Of a stretch of 64,000 nucleotides of DNA, positions 26,308-35,587 are shown piece by piece. Location of the stretch: NCBI RefSeq assembly GCF_033547075.1, contig NZ_CP137891.1, positions 2,852,001 through 2,916,000 on the forward strand. The letters run 5' to 3'. Origin of the DNA: Flavobacterium ardleyense. Its GTDB lineage: Bacteria > Bacteroidota > Bacteroidia > Flavobacteriales > Flavobacteriaceae. Within the stretch, counting starts at the first letter, position 1. Each line of letters opens with the position of its first letter. The position numbers and the translations under genes are program-made. The notes under the pieces are model-generated. The model saw only the letters and a list, made by a program, of their open reading frames with translations, ran no database searches and had not been told where the DNA came from.

Positions 26308-27354
26308 ATGTCCTCAAAAAAATTAAACTTCCTAGATAAAAATCTAACACTATGGATTTTTGTAGCAATGGCAATAGGAGTTGGTCTCGGCTACTTTATT
26401 CCATCATTGCCTAATGTAATTAACTCATTCAATAGTGGTCCAACAAATATTCCTATTGCAATTGGTTTGATTATTATGATGTATCCACCCTTGGCAAAAG
26501 TAAATTTCGCACTCTTACCAAAGGTTTTCAAAAACACTAAAATTTTGACCATTTCGCTACTCCTTAATTGGATTATTGGTCCGGTGCTGATGTTTATTTT
26601 GGCAATTACTTTCTTGCGTGATTATCCAGAATATATGGTGGGTGTTATATTAATTGGATTGGCACGATGTGTAGCGATGGTTTTGGTGTGGAATGACCTT
26701 GCCGAAGGTAATAGTGAATATGGTGCAGGTTTAGTTGCTCTTAATAGTGTTTTTCAGGTTTTTGCCTACAGTTTTTATGCTTGGGTTTTTATTACAGTCC
26801 TTCCACCATATTTTGGTTTTGATGGCGCTATTGTAGATATTTCAATTGGAACAATTGCCGAGAGTGTTGCCATCTACTTAGGAATTCCGTTTTTAATGGG
26901 AATTTTAAGTCGCATTATTTTAGTAAAATTAAAAGGTGAAGAATGGTATAGTAAAAAGTTTATTCCAGCCATCTCACCACTAACTTTGATCGCATTATTA
27001 TTTACAATTGTCATTATGTTTTCGTTAAAGGGAGAGTTAATTGTACAAATTCCTATGGACGTATTGGTTATTTCTATTCCTCTTATTATCTATTTTACAT
27101 TGATGTTTATCATCGGATTTTTCGTTACAAAAGCCACAGGTGCTGAATATGATAAGACTACTGCGGTAGCATTTACTGCTGCTGGAAATAATTTTGAATT
27201 GGCTATTGCAGTAGCAATTACAGTTTTCGGCCTTAATTCTGGTCAAGCTTTTGCGGGTGTCATTGGCCCATTAGTCGAAGTTCCGATTTTGATATTGTTA
27301 GTGCGTGTTTCCTTTTGGTTGCGCAAAAAGTATTACAAAAAAGAATTTGTTTAG
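26308..27354 (+). CDS. acr3: ACR3-family arsenite efflux transporter
   Basis: 348 residues with ten hydrophobic helices. ACR3 signatures are [19 protein letters not shown] near residue 50, [20 protein letters not shown] with the conserved transport cysteine (Cys near residue 120), and [19 protein letters not shown]. It exports arsenite by proton antiport across the inner membrane. It begins five bases after the ArsC-like gene and ends the operon, with a UUCG-capped terminator 35 bases later. Confidence 0.95.
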   Translation: MSSKKLNFLDKNLTLWIFVAMAIGVGLGYFIPSLPNVINSFNSGPTNIPIAIGLIIMMYPPLAKVNFALLPKVFKNTKILTISLLLNWIIGPVLMFILAITFLRDYPEYMVGVILIGLARCVAMVLVWNDLAEGNSEYGAGLVALNSVFQVFAYSFYAWVFITVLPPYFGFDGAIVDISIGTIAESVAIYLGIPFLMGILSRIILVKLKGEEWYSKKFIPAISPLTLIALLFTIVIMFSLKGELIVQIPMDVLVISIPLIIYFTLMFIIGFFVTKATGAEYDKTTAVAFTAAGNNFELAIAVAITVFGLNSGQAFAGVIGPLVEVPILILLVRVSFWLRKKYYKKEFV

Positions 27355-27388
27355 AAAATTTGGAATTACTTTCAAATCAATAATATCT

Positions 27389-27416
27389 AAAGGACTACTT
27401 CGGTGGTCCTTTTTTA
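27389..27416 (+). terminator. Terminator of the arsenic operon
   Basis: Stem AAAGGACTAC / GTGGTCCTTT with a TTCG tetraloop and trailing T. Confidence 0.92.
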
Positions 27417-27508
27417 GTGTTTTATTTTCAATGTAAGAACTCATCCGCAGTACGATTCTAAATAAATCTCAAGACATTTTTTTACATTTTTCTTAATCGT
27501 TAAAGTAT

Positions 27509-27760
27509 GGCTTTCGCCGAAAGAATTCTAATAATCTAAACTTCGGTTGAAATACTCCGTTGGAAATCATTGTAGATCTTGAGTTGTTTATGAAAATGTT
27601 ATTTTGGCTTTCGCCGAAAGAAATTAAATGACTTTTTTGAAATGTTTAGGTGGAAAGTAATTTAGTGTTTCACTTCCTAATTATTAGAGTTTTGGCTTTC
27701 GCCGAAAGAATTAAGAGGATCTCGAGTCTTTTGAAATAGTTCGTTGGAAATCAATCAAAT
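27509..27760 (+). repeat. Cluster of three CTTTCGCCGAAAG-family repeats
   Basis: The core GGCTTTCGCCGAAAG occurs exactly at 27509-27523, 27606-27620 and 27694-27708 (spacing 97 and 88 bp). Each is followed 50-70 bases later by a GAAAT...CGTTGGAAATCA block. The core is a perfect dyad CTTTCG-C-CGAAAG. The same family lies on the far side of the arsenic locus at 22031-22143, and singly at 7377-7500 and 41650-41669. Confidence 0.85.
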
Positions 27761-27794
27761 TACAGATGAGAGATTTTCATCTTAAATGACGTTC

Positions 27795-28000
27795 TTTCTT
27801 AGGCCTTAGACTGTGCAGGCAGGCACCTGTCCGCTGAAAATTCCGAAACCCGAGCGAAGCGAACTGGCGAAGCAAATCAAAAACTGTTTGAGCGAAGCGA
27901 GTTTTTTTGATTTAGGAATTGAAGCGATGACAGGTCGCCGAGGCTCCCTCTCCTTCGGAGAGGGCGGGGAGAGAGGAACTTTTTTGTTTCTTTTTGGGGC
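27795..28000. repeat. GC-rich interspersed repeat with direct GAAGCGA motifs
   Basis: A segment distinctly richer in G+C than its surroundings, with GAGCGAAGCGA repeated near 27851 and 27891, an inverted pair CTCTCCTTCGGAGAG and AATCAAAAA / TTTTTTTGATT arms. Related CGAGCGAAGCGAACTGGCG text occurs in the 15364-15471 repeat. It is part of the 27417-28495 gene-free stretch; short open frames here are considered chance. Confidence 0.5.
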
Positions 28001-28084
28001 AATGCCAAAAAGAAAGGAAGTGAAAAATAAGCGGGTGTTGTGATTTATGAGATAATTAAGGTTTTTTAAGAGATAGAGATAGTA

Positions 28085-28400
28085 TGTAATGAGATTGCTT
28101 CGCCCGTTCGCTATCGCTCGGGTCTTCCTTCGTCAGGATGACAAGTTTGCGCAGTAGTTTGAGGAGTCTGTGTGTGGAGTCTGTGTGTGGAGTCTGTGTG
28201 TGGAGTCTGTTTGTGGAGTCTGTTTGCGGATATTTTCTAAGTAAACTTATTGTGAGTAGAAACATCAACTTTTCTGAAATGAGATTGAGTCTCAGATGCG
28301 ATTGCTTCGTTCCTCGCAATGATCCTCGCTATATGGTAGGCAGTCGTCTATTGGGATTGTTTCGCTGATAGCAATCGTGATCGCAATGACCCTCGCTGTG
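28085..28400. repeat. GATTGCTTCG...CGCAATGACCTCGC-type repeats
   Basis: Three related segments begin near 28090, 28299 and 28348 and share ATTGCTTCG and TCGCAATGA plus CCTCGCT. They flank the 13-bp tandem repeat. Elements of this appearance are scattered through many flavobacterial genomes. No coding potential was seen. Confidence 0.6.
28163..28227. repeat. 13-bp tandem repeat GGAGTCTGTGTGT, five units
   Basis: Units at 28163, 28176, 28189, 28202 and 28215. The first three are identical and the last two read GGAGTCTGTTTG with a final T or C. It lies outside any recognised gene, so copy-number change would not alter a protein. Confidence 0.9.
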
Positions 28401-28495
28401 GGTTGTTTGTAATATTGATTTCATCGTATACTTTTATTCGCAAAACCTCCCCTCCTCGGTTACTGAGCTTGTCGAAGTAATGGAGTGGAAGAATT

Positions 28496-29263
28496 CTACC
28501 CCATCCTCTGCTTCACTTCCTGCAAGTCTCTTTTTAATTCCAAAAACATCGTTCTCAAATTCTCTGGACTCAAATCATCTGGCTGAAATTCCTCAGTTGC
28601 AATACTACAAGCATACTCCCAAATCTCCAAAATCTCCGAAGCCTTGATTTGATACGGTGCATAAAATGTATTATCAGAATGCAGCATCAACGAATTCTTG
28701 CCGTTTTTATTCAGTCGTTTATATACAATACCTTCATTTTTAGTGAGTAAAATATAAGTTCGGCCATCGCGTACTTCGCCCAAATTTTCTATGTACTGCC
28801 CAACGATAAACGAACCTTGCTTATGTGGCGGCATCGAATCTCCTGCAACTGGAAAAGCTCGGTACTTTCCCGAACCCAAAAACGGCAAACTCAAATGCTG
28901 TAAATTCTCTATAAATTCAGGATCCGAATATCCCGTAAGATATCCCGCTCGTGCTTTATGAGGAATTATCTCGATAAAATTTTCTCCATTTCTATCCACC
29001 GTAATCGGCAGTAAAATTCGATTATCTGAAAGCGTCATCAGCTCAGTCATCGGAATTTTCCTAAGATCAACGGAAAGTAAGATATCGATGCTGATATGAA
29101 AATAATGAGCAATGCGCTGCAGAATATCCAATGGCGGATCTGAGGCATCGTCTTCATATTTTGAATAACGCGCACGAGTAATGATTAAGTCGTCTGCGAC
29201 CTTCTGCTGTGAGTACTTTTTTTGTGCTCTCAGGTATCTGATATTTTCTGATAGTATTGACAT
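28496..29263 (-). CDS. LexA-like repressor: HTH-XRE plus S24 peptidase
   Basis: 255 residues. The N-terminal XRE-type helix-turn-helix is SENIRYLRAQKKYSQQKVAD followed by LIITRARYSKYE. The C-terminal S24 domain has FPVAGDSMPPHKQGS (catalytic Ser in GDSM) and GIVYKRLNKNG (catalytic Lys), so self-cleavage after RecA activation is plausible. It is divergent from dinB by 76 bases and has a matching palindrome over its start codon. The architecture equals lambda-type CI or LexA functional analogues, not canonical LexA. It is inferred to repress the dinB-dnaE genes and itself. Confidence 0.88.
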   Translation of the reverse strand: MSILSENIRYLRAQKKYSQQKVADDLIITRARYSKYEDDASDPPLDILQRIAHYFHISIDILLSVDLRKIPMTELMTLSDNRILLPITVDRNGENFIEIIPHKARAGYLTGYSDPEFIENLQHLSLPFLGSGKYRAFPVAGDSMPPHKQGSFIVGQYIENLGEVRDGRTYILLTKNEGIVYKRLNKNGKNSLMLHSDNTFYAPYQIKASEILEIWEYACSIATEEFQPDDLSPENLRTMFLELKRDLQEVKQRMG

Positions 29264-29281
29264 TGCTACAAATTATAGCAA
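29263..29281. promoter_or_regulatory. Probable operator of the LexA-like repressor
   Basis: A perfect inverted repeat TTGCTA-CAAATTA-TAGCAA touches the repressor start. A second half-site TTGCTATAA lies at about 29297-29305, in the shared promoter region toward dinB. Confidence 0.72.
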
Positions 29282-29339
29282 CAAATATAAGGAACTTTGC
29301 TATAATCTATCCTAATTTTGTAAAATAATTTTCAATCAA

Positions 29340-30494
29340 ATGCAAAGGTCAATAGTACACATGGATTTGGATACATTTTTTGTATCCTGCGAACGATTAA
29401 CAAACTCATCTTTAGATGGTTTGCCCGTCATTATTGGTGGTGGCGACAGAGGTGTTGTGGCGTCTTGTTCGTACGAAGCACGCCGTTTTGGAGTGCATTC
29501 TGCTATGCCAATGAAACTCGCTTTGAGACTGTGCCCACAGGCAAAAGTAATGAAGGGTGATATGGAATTGTACTCGAGACTTTCGCAAGATGTAACCGCG
29601 GTAATCAAAGAAAAAGCACCGGTAATGGAAAAGGCAAGTATCGATGAATTCTACCTCGATATCTCCGGAATGGACAAGTTTTATGGGGGTTATAAATGGA
29701 CAAATGAACTCTCACAAGAAGTCACTCGCGAGACAGGATTGCCAATTAGTTTCGCCCTTTCGGTAAATAAAACCGTTTCGAAAATCGGTACTGGAGAATC
29801 AAAACCCAAGGGAAATTTGGAAATTCCCGAGAATAAAGTAAGACCATTTCTGAATCCACTTTCTATAAAAAAAATTCCCGGAGTAGGGTCTGTTACTTTT
29901 CAGTTATTGTCCAGATTGGGAATTCGGAATATTCAGACATTATCTGAAATGCCTGCCGAAGTATTGCAGCAAATGATTGGCAAAAACGGTTTAGATCTTT
30001 GGAATAAAGCCAATGGAATCGATCAGAATCCTGTTGAAGCTTATACCGAACGCAAATCAATTTCGACCGAGCACACTTTTGATCAAGATACTATCGACAC
30101 TCAAAAGCTAAAATCTGTAATTATGGGAATGGTCGAAAAACTAGCTTTCCAATTGAGAGAAGAAAGTTGGTTAACCTCGGTGGTTACGGTCAAAATAAGG
30201 TATGCGAATTTCGATACTGAAACCAAGCAGATGAAAATCGCTTATACCTCTGCCGATCATACCTTGACAAAAAATGCGATCGATTTGTTTGCCAAATTAT
30301 ACCAAAGACGTATGCGACTTCGATTGGTGGGAATCCGTTTTAGCGGACTTGTGCGCGGTACTTATCAGATAAATATGTTTGAAGATACCGAAGAAATGCT
30401 GTCGCTTTATGAAGCGATGGACCGAATGAAAAAGCGTTTTGGTACTGATTCCGTAGCTAGATGCGCGGGCGCGGTATTGAAATCTAAGAAATAA
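29340..30494 (+). CDS. dinB: DNA polymerase IV (Y-family)
   Basis: 384 residues. Y-family motifs: IVHMDLDTFFVSCERL (metal-binding Asp), PVIIGGGDRGVVASCSYEAR and RFGVHSAMPM, KASIDEFYLDISG (catalytic Asp-Glu) and SINKTVS-like VNKTVSKIGTGESKPKG. The thumb helix-hairpin-helix is KIPGVGSVTFQLLSRLGI. The little-finger domain follows. The C-terminus does not end in a recognisable clamp-binding peptide beyond MFED. It performs translesion synthesis. It is followed after 88 bases by an error-prone DnaE gene and preceded by the repressor, forming an inducible mutagenesis cassette. Confidence 0.95.
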   Translation: MQRSIVHMDLDTFFVSCERLTNSSLDGLPVIIGGGDRGVVASCSYEARRFGVHSAMPMKLALRLCPQAKVMKGDMELYSRLSQDVTAVIKEKAPVMEKASIDEFYLDISGMDKFYGGYKWTNELSQEVTRETGLPISFALSVNKTVSKIGTGESKPKGNLEIPENKVRPFLNPLSIKKIPGVGSVTFQLLSRLGIRNIQTLSEMPAEVLQQMIGKNGLDLWNKANGIDQNPVEAYTERKSISTEHTFDQDTIDTQKLKSVIMGMVEKLAFQLREESWLTSVVTVKIRYANFDTETKQMKIAYTSADHTLTKNAIDLFAKLYQRRMRLRLVGIRFSGLVRGTYQINMFEDTEEMLSLYEAMDRMKKRFGTDSVARCAGAVLKSKK

Positions 30495-30582
30495 AATTTC
30501 GATTACAAAAATCTGACTACTACAAATTTAGAAAGCTTTTGAAATAAAAAGCTAGCAACCTTATTTAAAAAACTGAACGAAA

Positions 30583-33500
30583 ATGTTTCTCAATTGCCAC
30601 TCATATCACAGCTTGCGCTACGGCACAATTCCACTTTCTGAACTCGTAATTCAGGCAGCAGAATTGCAGGTAAAATCTTTGGCATTGACCGATATCAATA
30701 CCATAACTGGAATTTACGATTTTGTAAAAGAATGCAAAAAAGTAGATATCCATCCGATTGTGGGAATCGAATTCAGACGTGATAATGAACTCTTATATAT
30801 AGGACTAGCAAAAAATCGTGCAGGAATTGGCGAGATGAATCGATTTCTAACCAAACATAATTTGGAAGATATTCCGTTGCCGCAAACAGCCGAAAAGTTC
30901 GAATCAACAATCATCATTTATCCTTTAGAAAATGCTCCTGACCAACTAGGAATCAATGAATATCTAGGCATCAGACCCGAGCAACTCTCGATGCTTTATC
31001 TTTCTAAATGGAATTCGAAAATCGATAAGATGGTTATTTTGCAACCAATTACTTTTCGAACAAAAAAGGAATTCAACTTACATAAAATACTTCGAGCGAT
31101 AGACCTCAACACTCTACTGTCCAAACTGATACCCACCGATTATTGTACTATAAATGATACAATGTGTACCGAAGCCGAACTGCTTTCACATTATCAAAAC
31201 TATCCAAAAATCATCAGCAATACCGAAGCTGTAATCGCCGAATGTCATTTTGAATTTGAATTCAATACTCCAAAAAACAGAAAATTTTATACCGAAAATC
31301 AAGTTTCGGATATGCAATTGCTGCGAAGTCTTGCCTATCAAGGATGCGAAAAAAAGTACGGAAAGAATCATAAAGAAGCTGAGGAACGAGTTGAAAAAGA
31401 ACTCCGAGTAATTGACGAATTGAGTTTTAGCGGCTACTTCCTAATCACTTGGGACATTGTTCGATACAGCAATAGTATGGGTTTTATGCACGTAGGTCGA
31501 GGAAGTGGCGCCAATAGTATTGTGAGTTATTGTTTGGGAATTACCGCTATCTGTCCGCTGGAACTCGATTTGTATTTTGAAAGATTTCTAAATCTAAACC
31601 GGAAAAGTCCGCCTGATTTTGATATCGATTGGAGTTGGAAAGAGCGGGATACAATTTTAGAATATATTTTTAATAGATACGGAAAAGAACACGTGGCTTT
31701 CTGTGGTACTAATGTGGAATTTAAATACCGTTCGATTTTCCGGGAATTAGGAAAAGTTTTCGGACTTCCAAAAGAGGAATTAGATGTGCTTGCCACTACT
31801 CCACTTCAAAATCACGACACCAATAAAGTGGTAAAACTCGTCCACGAATACGGGCAAATGTTGGAGAAATATCCCAATCAGCGCAGTATGCACTCCTGTG
31901 GAATCATCATTTCCGAAGAGCCAATTACCAATTATACCGCTCTTGAAATGCCTCCAAAAGGTTTTCCGATTGTACAATTTGATATGCACATCGCCGAAGA
32001 TATTGGTTTTGAGAAATTCGATATTCTCAGTCAACGCGGCATTGGACATATCGAAGAAGCGACGCAGATAATCAAAGAAAACCGAGGTGTGGTAGTGGAT
32101 ATTCGAAATCCGCTGTTATCCAAAAACGAAGCTGCTGCGAATAAATACTTGAGTAGCGGGAATACGATTGGCTGTTTTTATATCGAAAGTCCCGCAATGC
32201 GTGGCTTGTTGCGACGATTAAAATGTGAAGATTATAAAACTTTGGTCGCGGCATCGTCTATTATTCGACCAGGAGTAGCCCAAAGTGGAATGATGAAAGA
32301 GTATATTTTCCGACATAATTATCCAGATCAGTTCGAATATTTTCACGAGGTTTTCAAAGAGCAGTTGGGAGAAACCTACGGCATTATGGTTTATCAAGAA
32401 GATGTGATAAAAATTGCTTTGCATTACGCTGGCGTTCCCGCTTCGGATGGAGATATTTTGCGTCGTGCGATGAGTGGAAAAGGTCGAAGTAAAGATGCAT
32501 TGCAAAAAGTGAAGGATAATTTCTTTGAATGTTGTGCCAAAAAAGGACATCCATTGCAATTGAGTGAAGAGATTTATCGTCAGATCGAATCTTTTGCGGG
32601 ATATTCTTTTTGCAAAGCCCACTCCGCTTCTTACGCCGTAGAAAGTTATCAGAGTTTGTATCTAAAAGTACATTTCCCCATAGAATTTATGGTTGCGGTC
32701 ATAAACAATCAAGGTGGTTTTTATAGAACCGAAGTGTATCTGCACGAAGCTAAAATGTGTGGTGCCATTATCCACGGGCCTTGCGTAAACAAAAGTGATT
32801 ATGTGAGTACACTTTACGGAAAAGATGTTTATTTAGGATTTATGCAATTGCAAGGAATTGAGCAGAAATTAGTAGATACTATATTTCGAGAGCGCAAAGA
32901 AAATGGACTTTTCTTATCGATCGAAGATTTTATAAATCGGGTTGATATTGGAATTGAAAGTATGAAAACCTTGATTTTCATTGGTGCTTTTGCCTTTACC
33001 AATCAGACCAAAAATCAGTTGTTGATTCGAGCACAGATCATTCTTGTGAACTTCAAACCCGCACATAAACAAGCGATGCTGATTCAGGAGCCTATCAAAG
33101 AATATACTTTGCCAGTCTTGCCGCGCTCACAATATGAAGATGCTTTTGACGAAATTGAACTCCTGGGATTTACCGTTTCCTGCAGTCCTTTTGATTTATT
33201 AAAAACCAGTTTTCGCGGCGATGTAATGGCAAAAGACCTCAATAATTACCACCAAAAAACCGTAAGAATGTTAGCCTATTTGATTGCTCGCAAGCACGTG
33301 CCTACCAAGCGTGGCGCAATGTTTTTTGGAACTTGGATTGATGCTGACGGAACTTTTTTTGATACGGCGCACTTTGCCGATACACTTAAAAATTATCCAT
33401 TTCAAGGCGGCGGTTGCTATTTACTTTTGGGAACGGTGCAAGTAGATTACCACTTCCCCACAGTCACTATTACGAAGATGGCCAAAATGCCATTTATCGC

Positions 33501-33639
33501 CGATCCACGCTACAACAATACCGAGAGAGAGCGTTTTGCAACTCAAAATAAGCTAAAAGAGGATATTTCAATGACACAACGCGCGCCATATCCGCAAGCA
33601 CACGAGATTAATTTGCCGAGGAATAAGATGACGGTTTAG
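30583..33639 (+). CDS. dnaE2: Error-prone DNA polymerase III alpha-like subunit (DnaE2 type)
   Basis: 1018 residues, shorter than replicative DnaE (about 1160-1500). The PHP domain starts MFLNCHSYHSLRYGTIPLSE. The polymerase palm has GFMHVGRGSGANSIVSYCLG and KSPPDFDIDWS (catalytic Asp pair). The fingers have GIMVYQEDVIKIALHYAGV and FCKAHSASYAVESY. The helix-hairpin-helix and OB regions follow (VRMLAYLIARKHVPTKRG). Its position after dinB and a LexA-like repressor points to the damage-inducible mutagenic paralogue, not the replicative enzyme. No ImuA or ImuB partner is seen; DinB may fill the ImuB place. Confidence 0.9.
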   Translation: MFLNCHSYHSLRYGTIPLSELVIQAAELQVKSLALTDINTITGIYDFVKECKKVDIHPIVGIEFRRDNELLYIGLAKNRAGIGEMNRFLTKHNLEDIPLPQTAEKFESTIIIYPLENAPDQLGINEYLGIRPEQLSMLYLSKWNSKIDKMVILQPITFRTKKEFNLHKILRAIDLNTLLSKLIPTDYCTINDTMCTEAELLSHYQNYPKIISNTEAVIAECHFEFEFNTPKNRKFYTENQVSDMQLLRSLAYQGCEKKYGKNHKEAEERVEKELRVIDELSFSGYFLITWDIVRYSNSMGFMHVGRGSGANSIVSYCLGITAICPLELDLYFERFLNLNRKSPPDFDIDWSWKERDTILEYIFNRYGKEHVAFCGTNVEFKYRSIFRELGKVFGLPKEELDVLATTPLQNHDTNKVVKLVHEYGQMLEKYPNQRSMHSCGIIISEEPITNYTALEMPPKGFPIVQFDMHIAEDIGFEKFDILSQRGIGHIEEATQIIKENRGVVVDIRNPLLSKNEAAANKYLSSGNTIGCFYIESPAMRGLLRRLKCEDYKTLVAASSIIRPGVAQSGMMKEYIFRHNYPDQFEYFHEVFKEQLGETYGIMVYQEDVIKIALHYAGVPASDGDILRRAMSGKGRSKDALQKVKDNFFECCAKKGHPLQLSEEIYRQIESFAGYSFCKAHSASYAVESYQSLYLKVHFPIEFMVAVINNQGGFYRTEVYLHEAKMCGAIIHGPCVNKSDYVSTLYGKDVYLGFMQLQGIEQKLVDTIFRERKENGLFLSIEDFINRVDIGIESMKTLIFIGAFAFTNQTKNQLLIRAQIILVNFKPAHKQAMLIQEPIKEYTLPVLPRSQYEDAFDEIELLGFTVSCSPFDLLKTSFRGDVMAKDLNNYHQKTVRMLAYLIARKHVPTKRGAMFFGTWIDADGTFFDTAHFADTLKNYPFQGGGCYLLLGTVQVDYHFPTVTITKMAKMPFIADPRYNNTERERFATQNKLKEDISMTQRAPYPQAHEINLPRNKMTV

Positions 33640-33656
33640 AATATGTGTCGTTTTTT

Positions 33657-33808
33657 GGGCGCAACCTTCGCCACAACGAATATTCTAACATTGAAAATTT
33701 CGTGAGGCTCAGGTCGGGCTGTACTCTATATCTTTGCTGCCTGAAATTTTATTTTAAATTAGAAAAACTCACTAGGCAGCAAAGGATGCCGTTCCCATCC
33801 CTTGCGCA
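33657..33808 (+). repeat. GGGCGC...GCGC structured repeat, copy A (diverged)
   Basis: Begins GGGCGCAACC, continues GTCGGGCTGTACTCTATATC and ends GATGCCGTTCCCATCCCTTG then CGCAA. The inner stem is CTTTGCTGCCT / AGGCAGCAAAG and the outer closing stem GCGCAA / TTGCGC. Compared with copies at 46024 and 48654, both stems keep pairing while their bases change. A 69-codon frame through it is not regarded as a gene. Confidence 0.8.
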
Positions 33809-33965
33809 AGAAAGTATCCGCCTCGATAGAAAAGTGCTCTTAAATTCGGTTTAATTCATGCAAAATCGACTGAAAGAATAAATGTTAAAAAAAGTTAAAA
33901 AAAATTAAATATTAAGCCAATAATTATTGTATTATTGCCCACATTAACTTTAACAAACCCAAATA

Positions 33966-34598
33966 ATGAAAAAATTTTACTCTTTGTTCTTTATGCTTGC
34001 GACTGTTTTCGCAATGAATGCCCAAAAACAAGTTTTTGAAAAACCAACTCTTAAAAACGATATTAAAGAACACAAAACCATTGCAATTCTTCCTTTCTTC
34101 GTCAAAATTTCTTTTAAGAAACCACCAAAAAACTTTAGCGCAGAAGGAAATAAAGCAGAAGAAATTAAAATGTCAAAATCAATTCAGTCAAGCATGTATA
34201 CCTATTTGCTTAGAAAAGGTGACAAATATTCTGTTGGTTTTCAAGACGTAGATAAAACCAATATTATGCTTCGAAAAGCTGGAGTAATCGAAAAGCTTGA
34301 AGACATGACAAAAGACGAAATCGCAAAAATATTAGGAGTTGATGCTGTAATAAGTGGCTCTTTTGAAACAGAACAAACAAAATCTGAAGCTGGTGCAATT
34401 GCAACAGCTGTACTACTCGGTGGTTTTGGTGGGAAAACTGGCTCAGGATCTTTAACTATGATGCTGCACAATGGCTCCGATGGAGAGTTATTATGGAGAT
34501 TTTTCAAAACTATGGACGACAACATTTCAACATCTACAGATGATATCGTAGAGAGTATGATGCGTAAAGTTTCAAGAAATTTTCCGTATACTAAATAA
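33966..34598 (+). CDS. Secreted CsgG-like/GNA1162-type protein
   Basis: 210 residues with a signal peptide ending FAMNAQ. The mature part reads KTIAILPFFVKISFKKPP, SIQSSMYTYLLRKG, DVDKTNIMLRKAGV and KILGVDAVISGSFET, then a Gly-rich stretch (LLGGFGGKTGSGS) and GELLWRFFKTMD. The order IAILPF - dimer helix - ..LGVDAVI.G matches the periplasmic CsgG/TolB-N-like fold of DUF4136/GNA1162 proteins. Such proteins are envelope-associated. The precise role is unknown. It is monocistronic. Confidence 0.65.
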   Translation: MKKFYSLFFMLATVFAMNAQKQVFEKPTLKNDIKEHKTIAILPFFVKISFKKPPKNFSAEGNKAEEIKMSKSIQSSMYTYLLRKGDKYSVGFQDVDKTNIMLRKAGVIEKLEDMTKDEIAKILGVDAVISGSFETEQTKSEAGAIATAVLLGGFGGKTGSGSLTMMLHNGSDGELLWRFFKTMDDNISTSTDDIVESMMRKVSRNFPYTK

Positions 34599-34618
34599 TA
34601 TTAATACTAAAATTGACT

Positions 34619-34648
34619 AAGGCTGCTAAATTTTATGCAGCCTTTTTC
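34619..34648 (+). terminator. Terminator of the CsgG-like gene
   Basis: Stem AAGGCTGC / GCAGCCTT with a 10-base AT loop and a T-run. The following 300 bases to 34950 are AT-rich, and I see no gene or repeat in them. Confidence 0.88.
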
Positions 34649-34950
34649 TTTTAATGTACATAGCTAATTTAAAAATTACTTTGATAAACAAAACAATATA
34701 TAAAAACTTTAAATTGGTTTAGAATAGCATCTCTTTTCCAAATTATAATATTTTGAAAAATTCTGCTTAAGAATAAATAGTAAATTGCCTTCTTATCACT
34801 GAGAATTGCAAAAGTTAAAAATTATTTGTTTTTGAATATTAGTTTAAAATCCTTCAAGAATTAATACCAGCTACTTACTACTCTTCCATTTTAAAAGATA
34901 AATTTTTATATTAGTTTTTTTTGTATTTTTAAAGTAGAAAAAAAATAGTT

Positions 34951-35376
34951 ATGGAATATAATTTCAACCGCTTTCTAACTGAGCACGATAAGGACTATGC
35001 AACTGCTCTTTCAGAAGTAAAATCAGCTAAGACAACATCGCGTTGGATGTGGTATATTTTTCCACAAATAAATGGCTTGGGTCAAAGTGAAACTTCCAAA
35101 ATCTACGCAATTCACAATTTGAAGGAAGCTAGAGAGTATGTTAAACATCCTGTTTTAGGAACTCATCTCATCGAAATTTCCGAAGCTTTATTAGATCTTG
35201 AAACCAATGATGCTTACTCGATCTTTGGAAAACCCTACGATAAAAAATTACATTCTTGTATGACATTATTTGATCAAGTTAGCGGCAACACTGTTTTTGA
35301 AAAAGTTCTTTGTAAATACTTTGGTGGAAAATTTGATCAAAAAACTTTGGAGTTGATTGCTATCAATGAAGATTAA
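34951..35376 (+). CDS. DUF1810 family protein
   Basis: 141 residues. The family signature is SRWMWYIFPQINGLGQSETS followed by KIYAIHNLKEAREYVKHPVL. The block IFGKPYDKKLHSCMTLFDQV is also typical. DUF1810 belongs to a superfamily related to NADAR/YbiA-like folds, which suggests a nucleotide or ADP-ribose connection, but no activity is established for these proteins. It stands alone between two gene-poor gaps. Confidence 0.9.
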   Translation: MEYNFNRFLTEHDKDYATALSEVKSAKTTSRWMWYIFPQINGLGQSETSKIYAIHNLKEAREYVKHPVLGTHLIEISEALLDLETNDAYSIFGKPYDKKLHSCMTLFDQVSGNTVFEKVLCKYFGGKFDQKTLELIAINED

Positions 35377-35587
35377 TACGCTTAATAAAATTCAACTTAA
35401 TGAAGATGGAAATATTTGATTGTTAGGAATATTAATCTAACAAAATTCCCCAACCCCTAATTTTGTCACGATTCAAATCGGAATCCTGTCAAGAAATGTT
35501 ATTACTCTATTGCTCAAATAATTAACGCAACTTTTAAAAATACCAAGAAAAAAAGCAGCATTTTTGTTTCGATAATAAAATAACCAA

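Noticed and set aside
27813..28368. Several open frames of 76-87 codons, including one made of TDSTHRL-like repeats
   Set aside because: They are products of the GC-rich interspersed repeats and the 13-bp tandem repeat.
28496..29263. A prophage CI repressor signalling a prophage
   Set aside because: No phage structural, integrase or lysis genes are nearby; the divergent genes are DNA polymerases.
33645..33854. A 69-codon frame after the DnaE2-type gene
   Set aside because: It overlaps a structured repeat whose stems covary, and other copies lack the frame.
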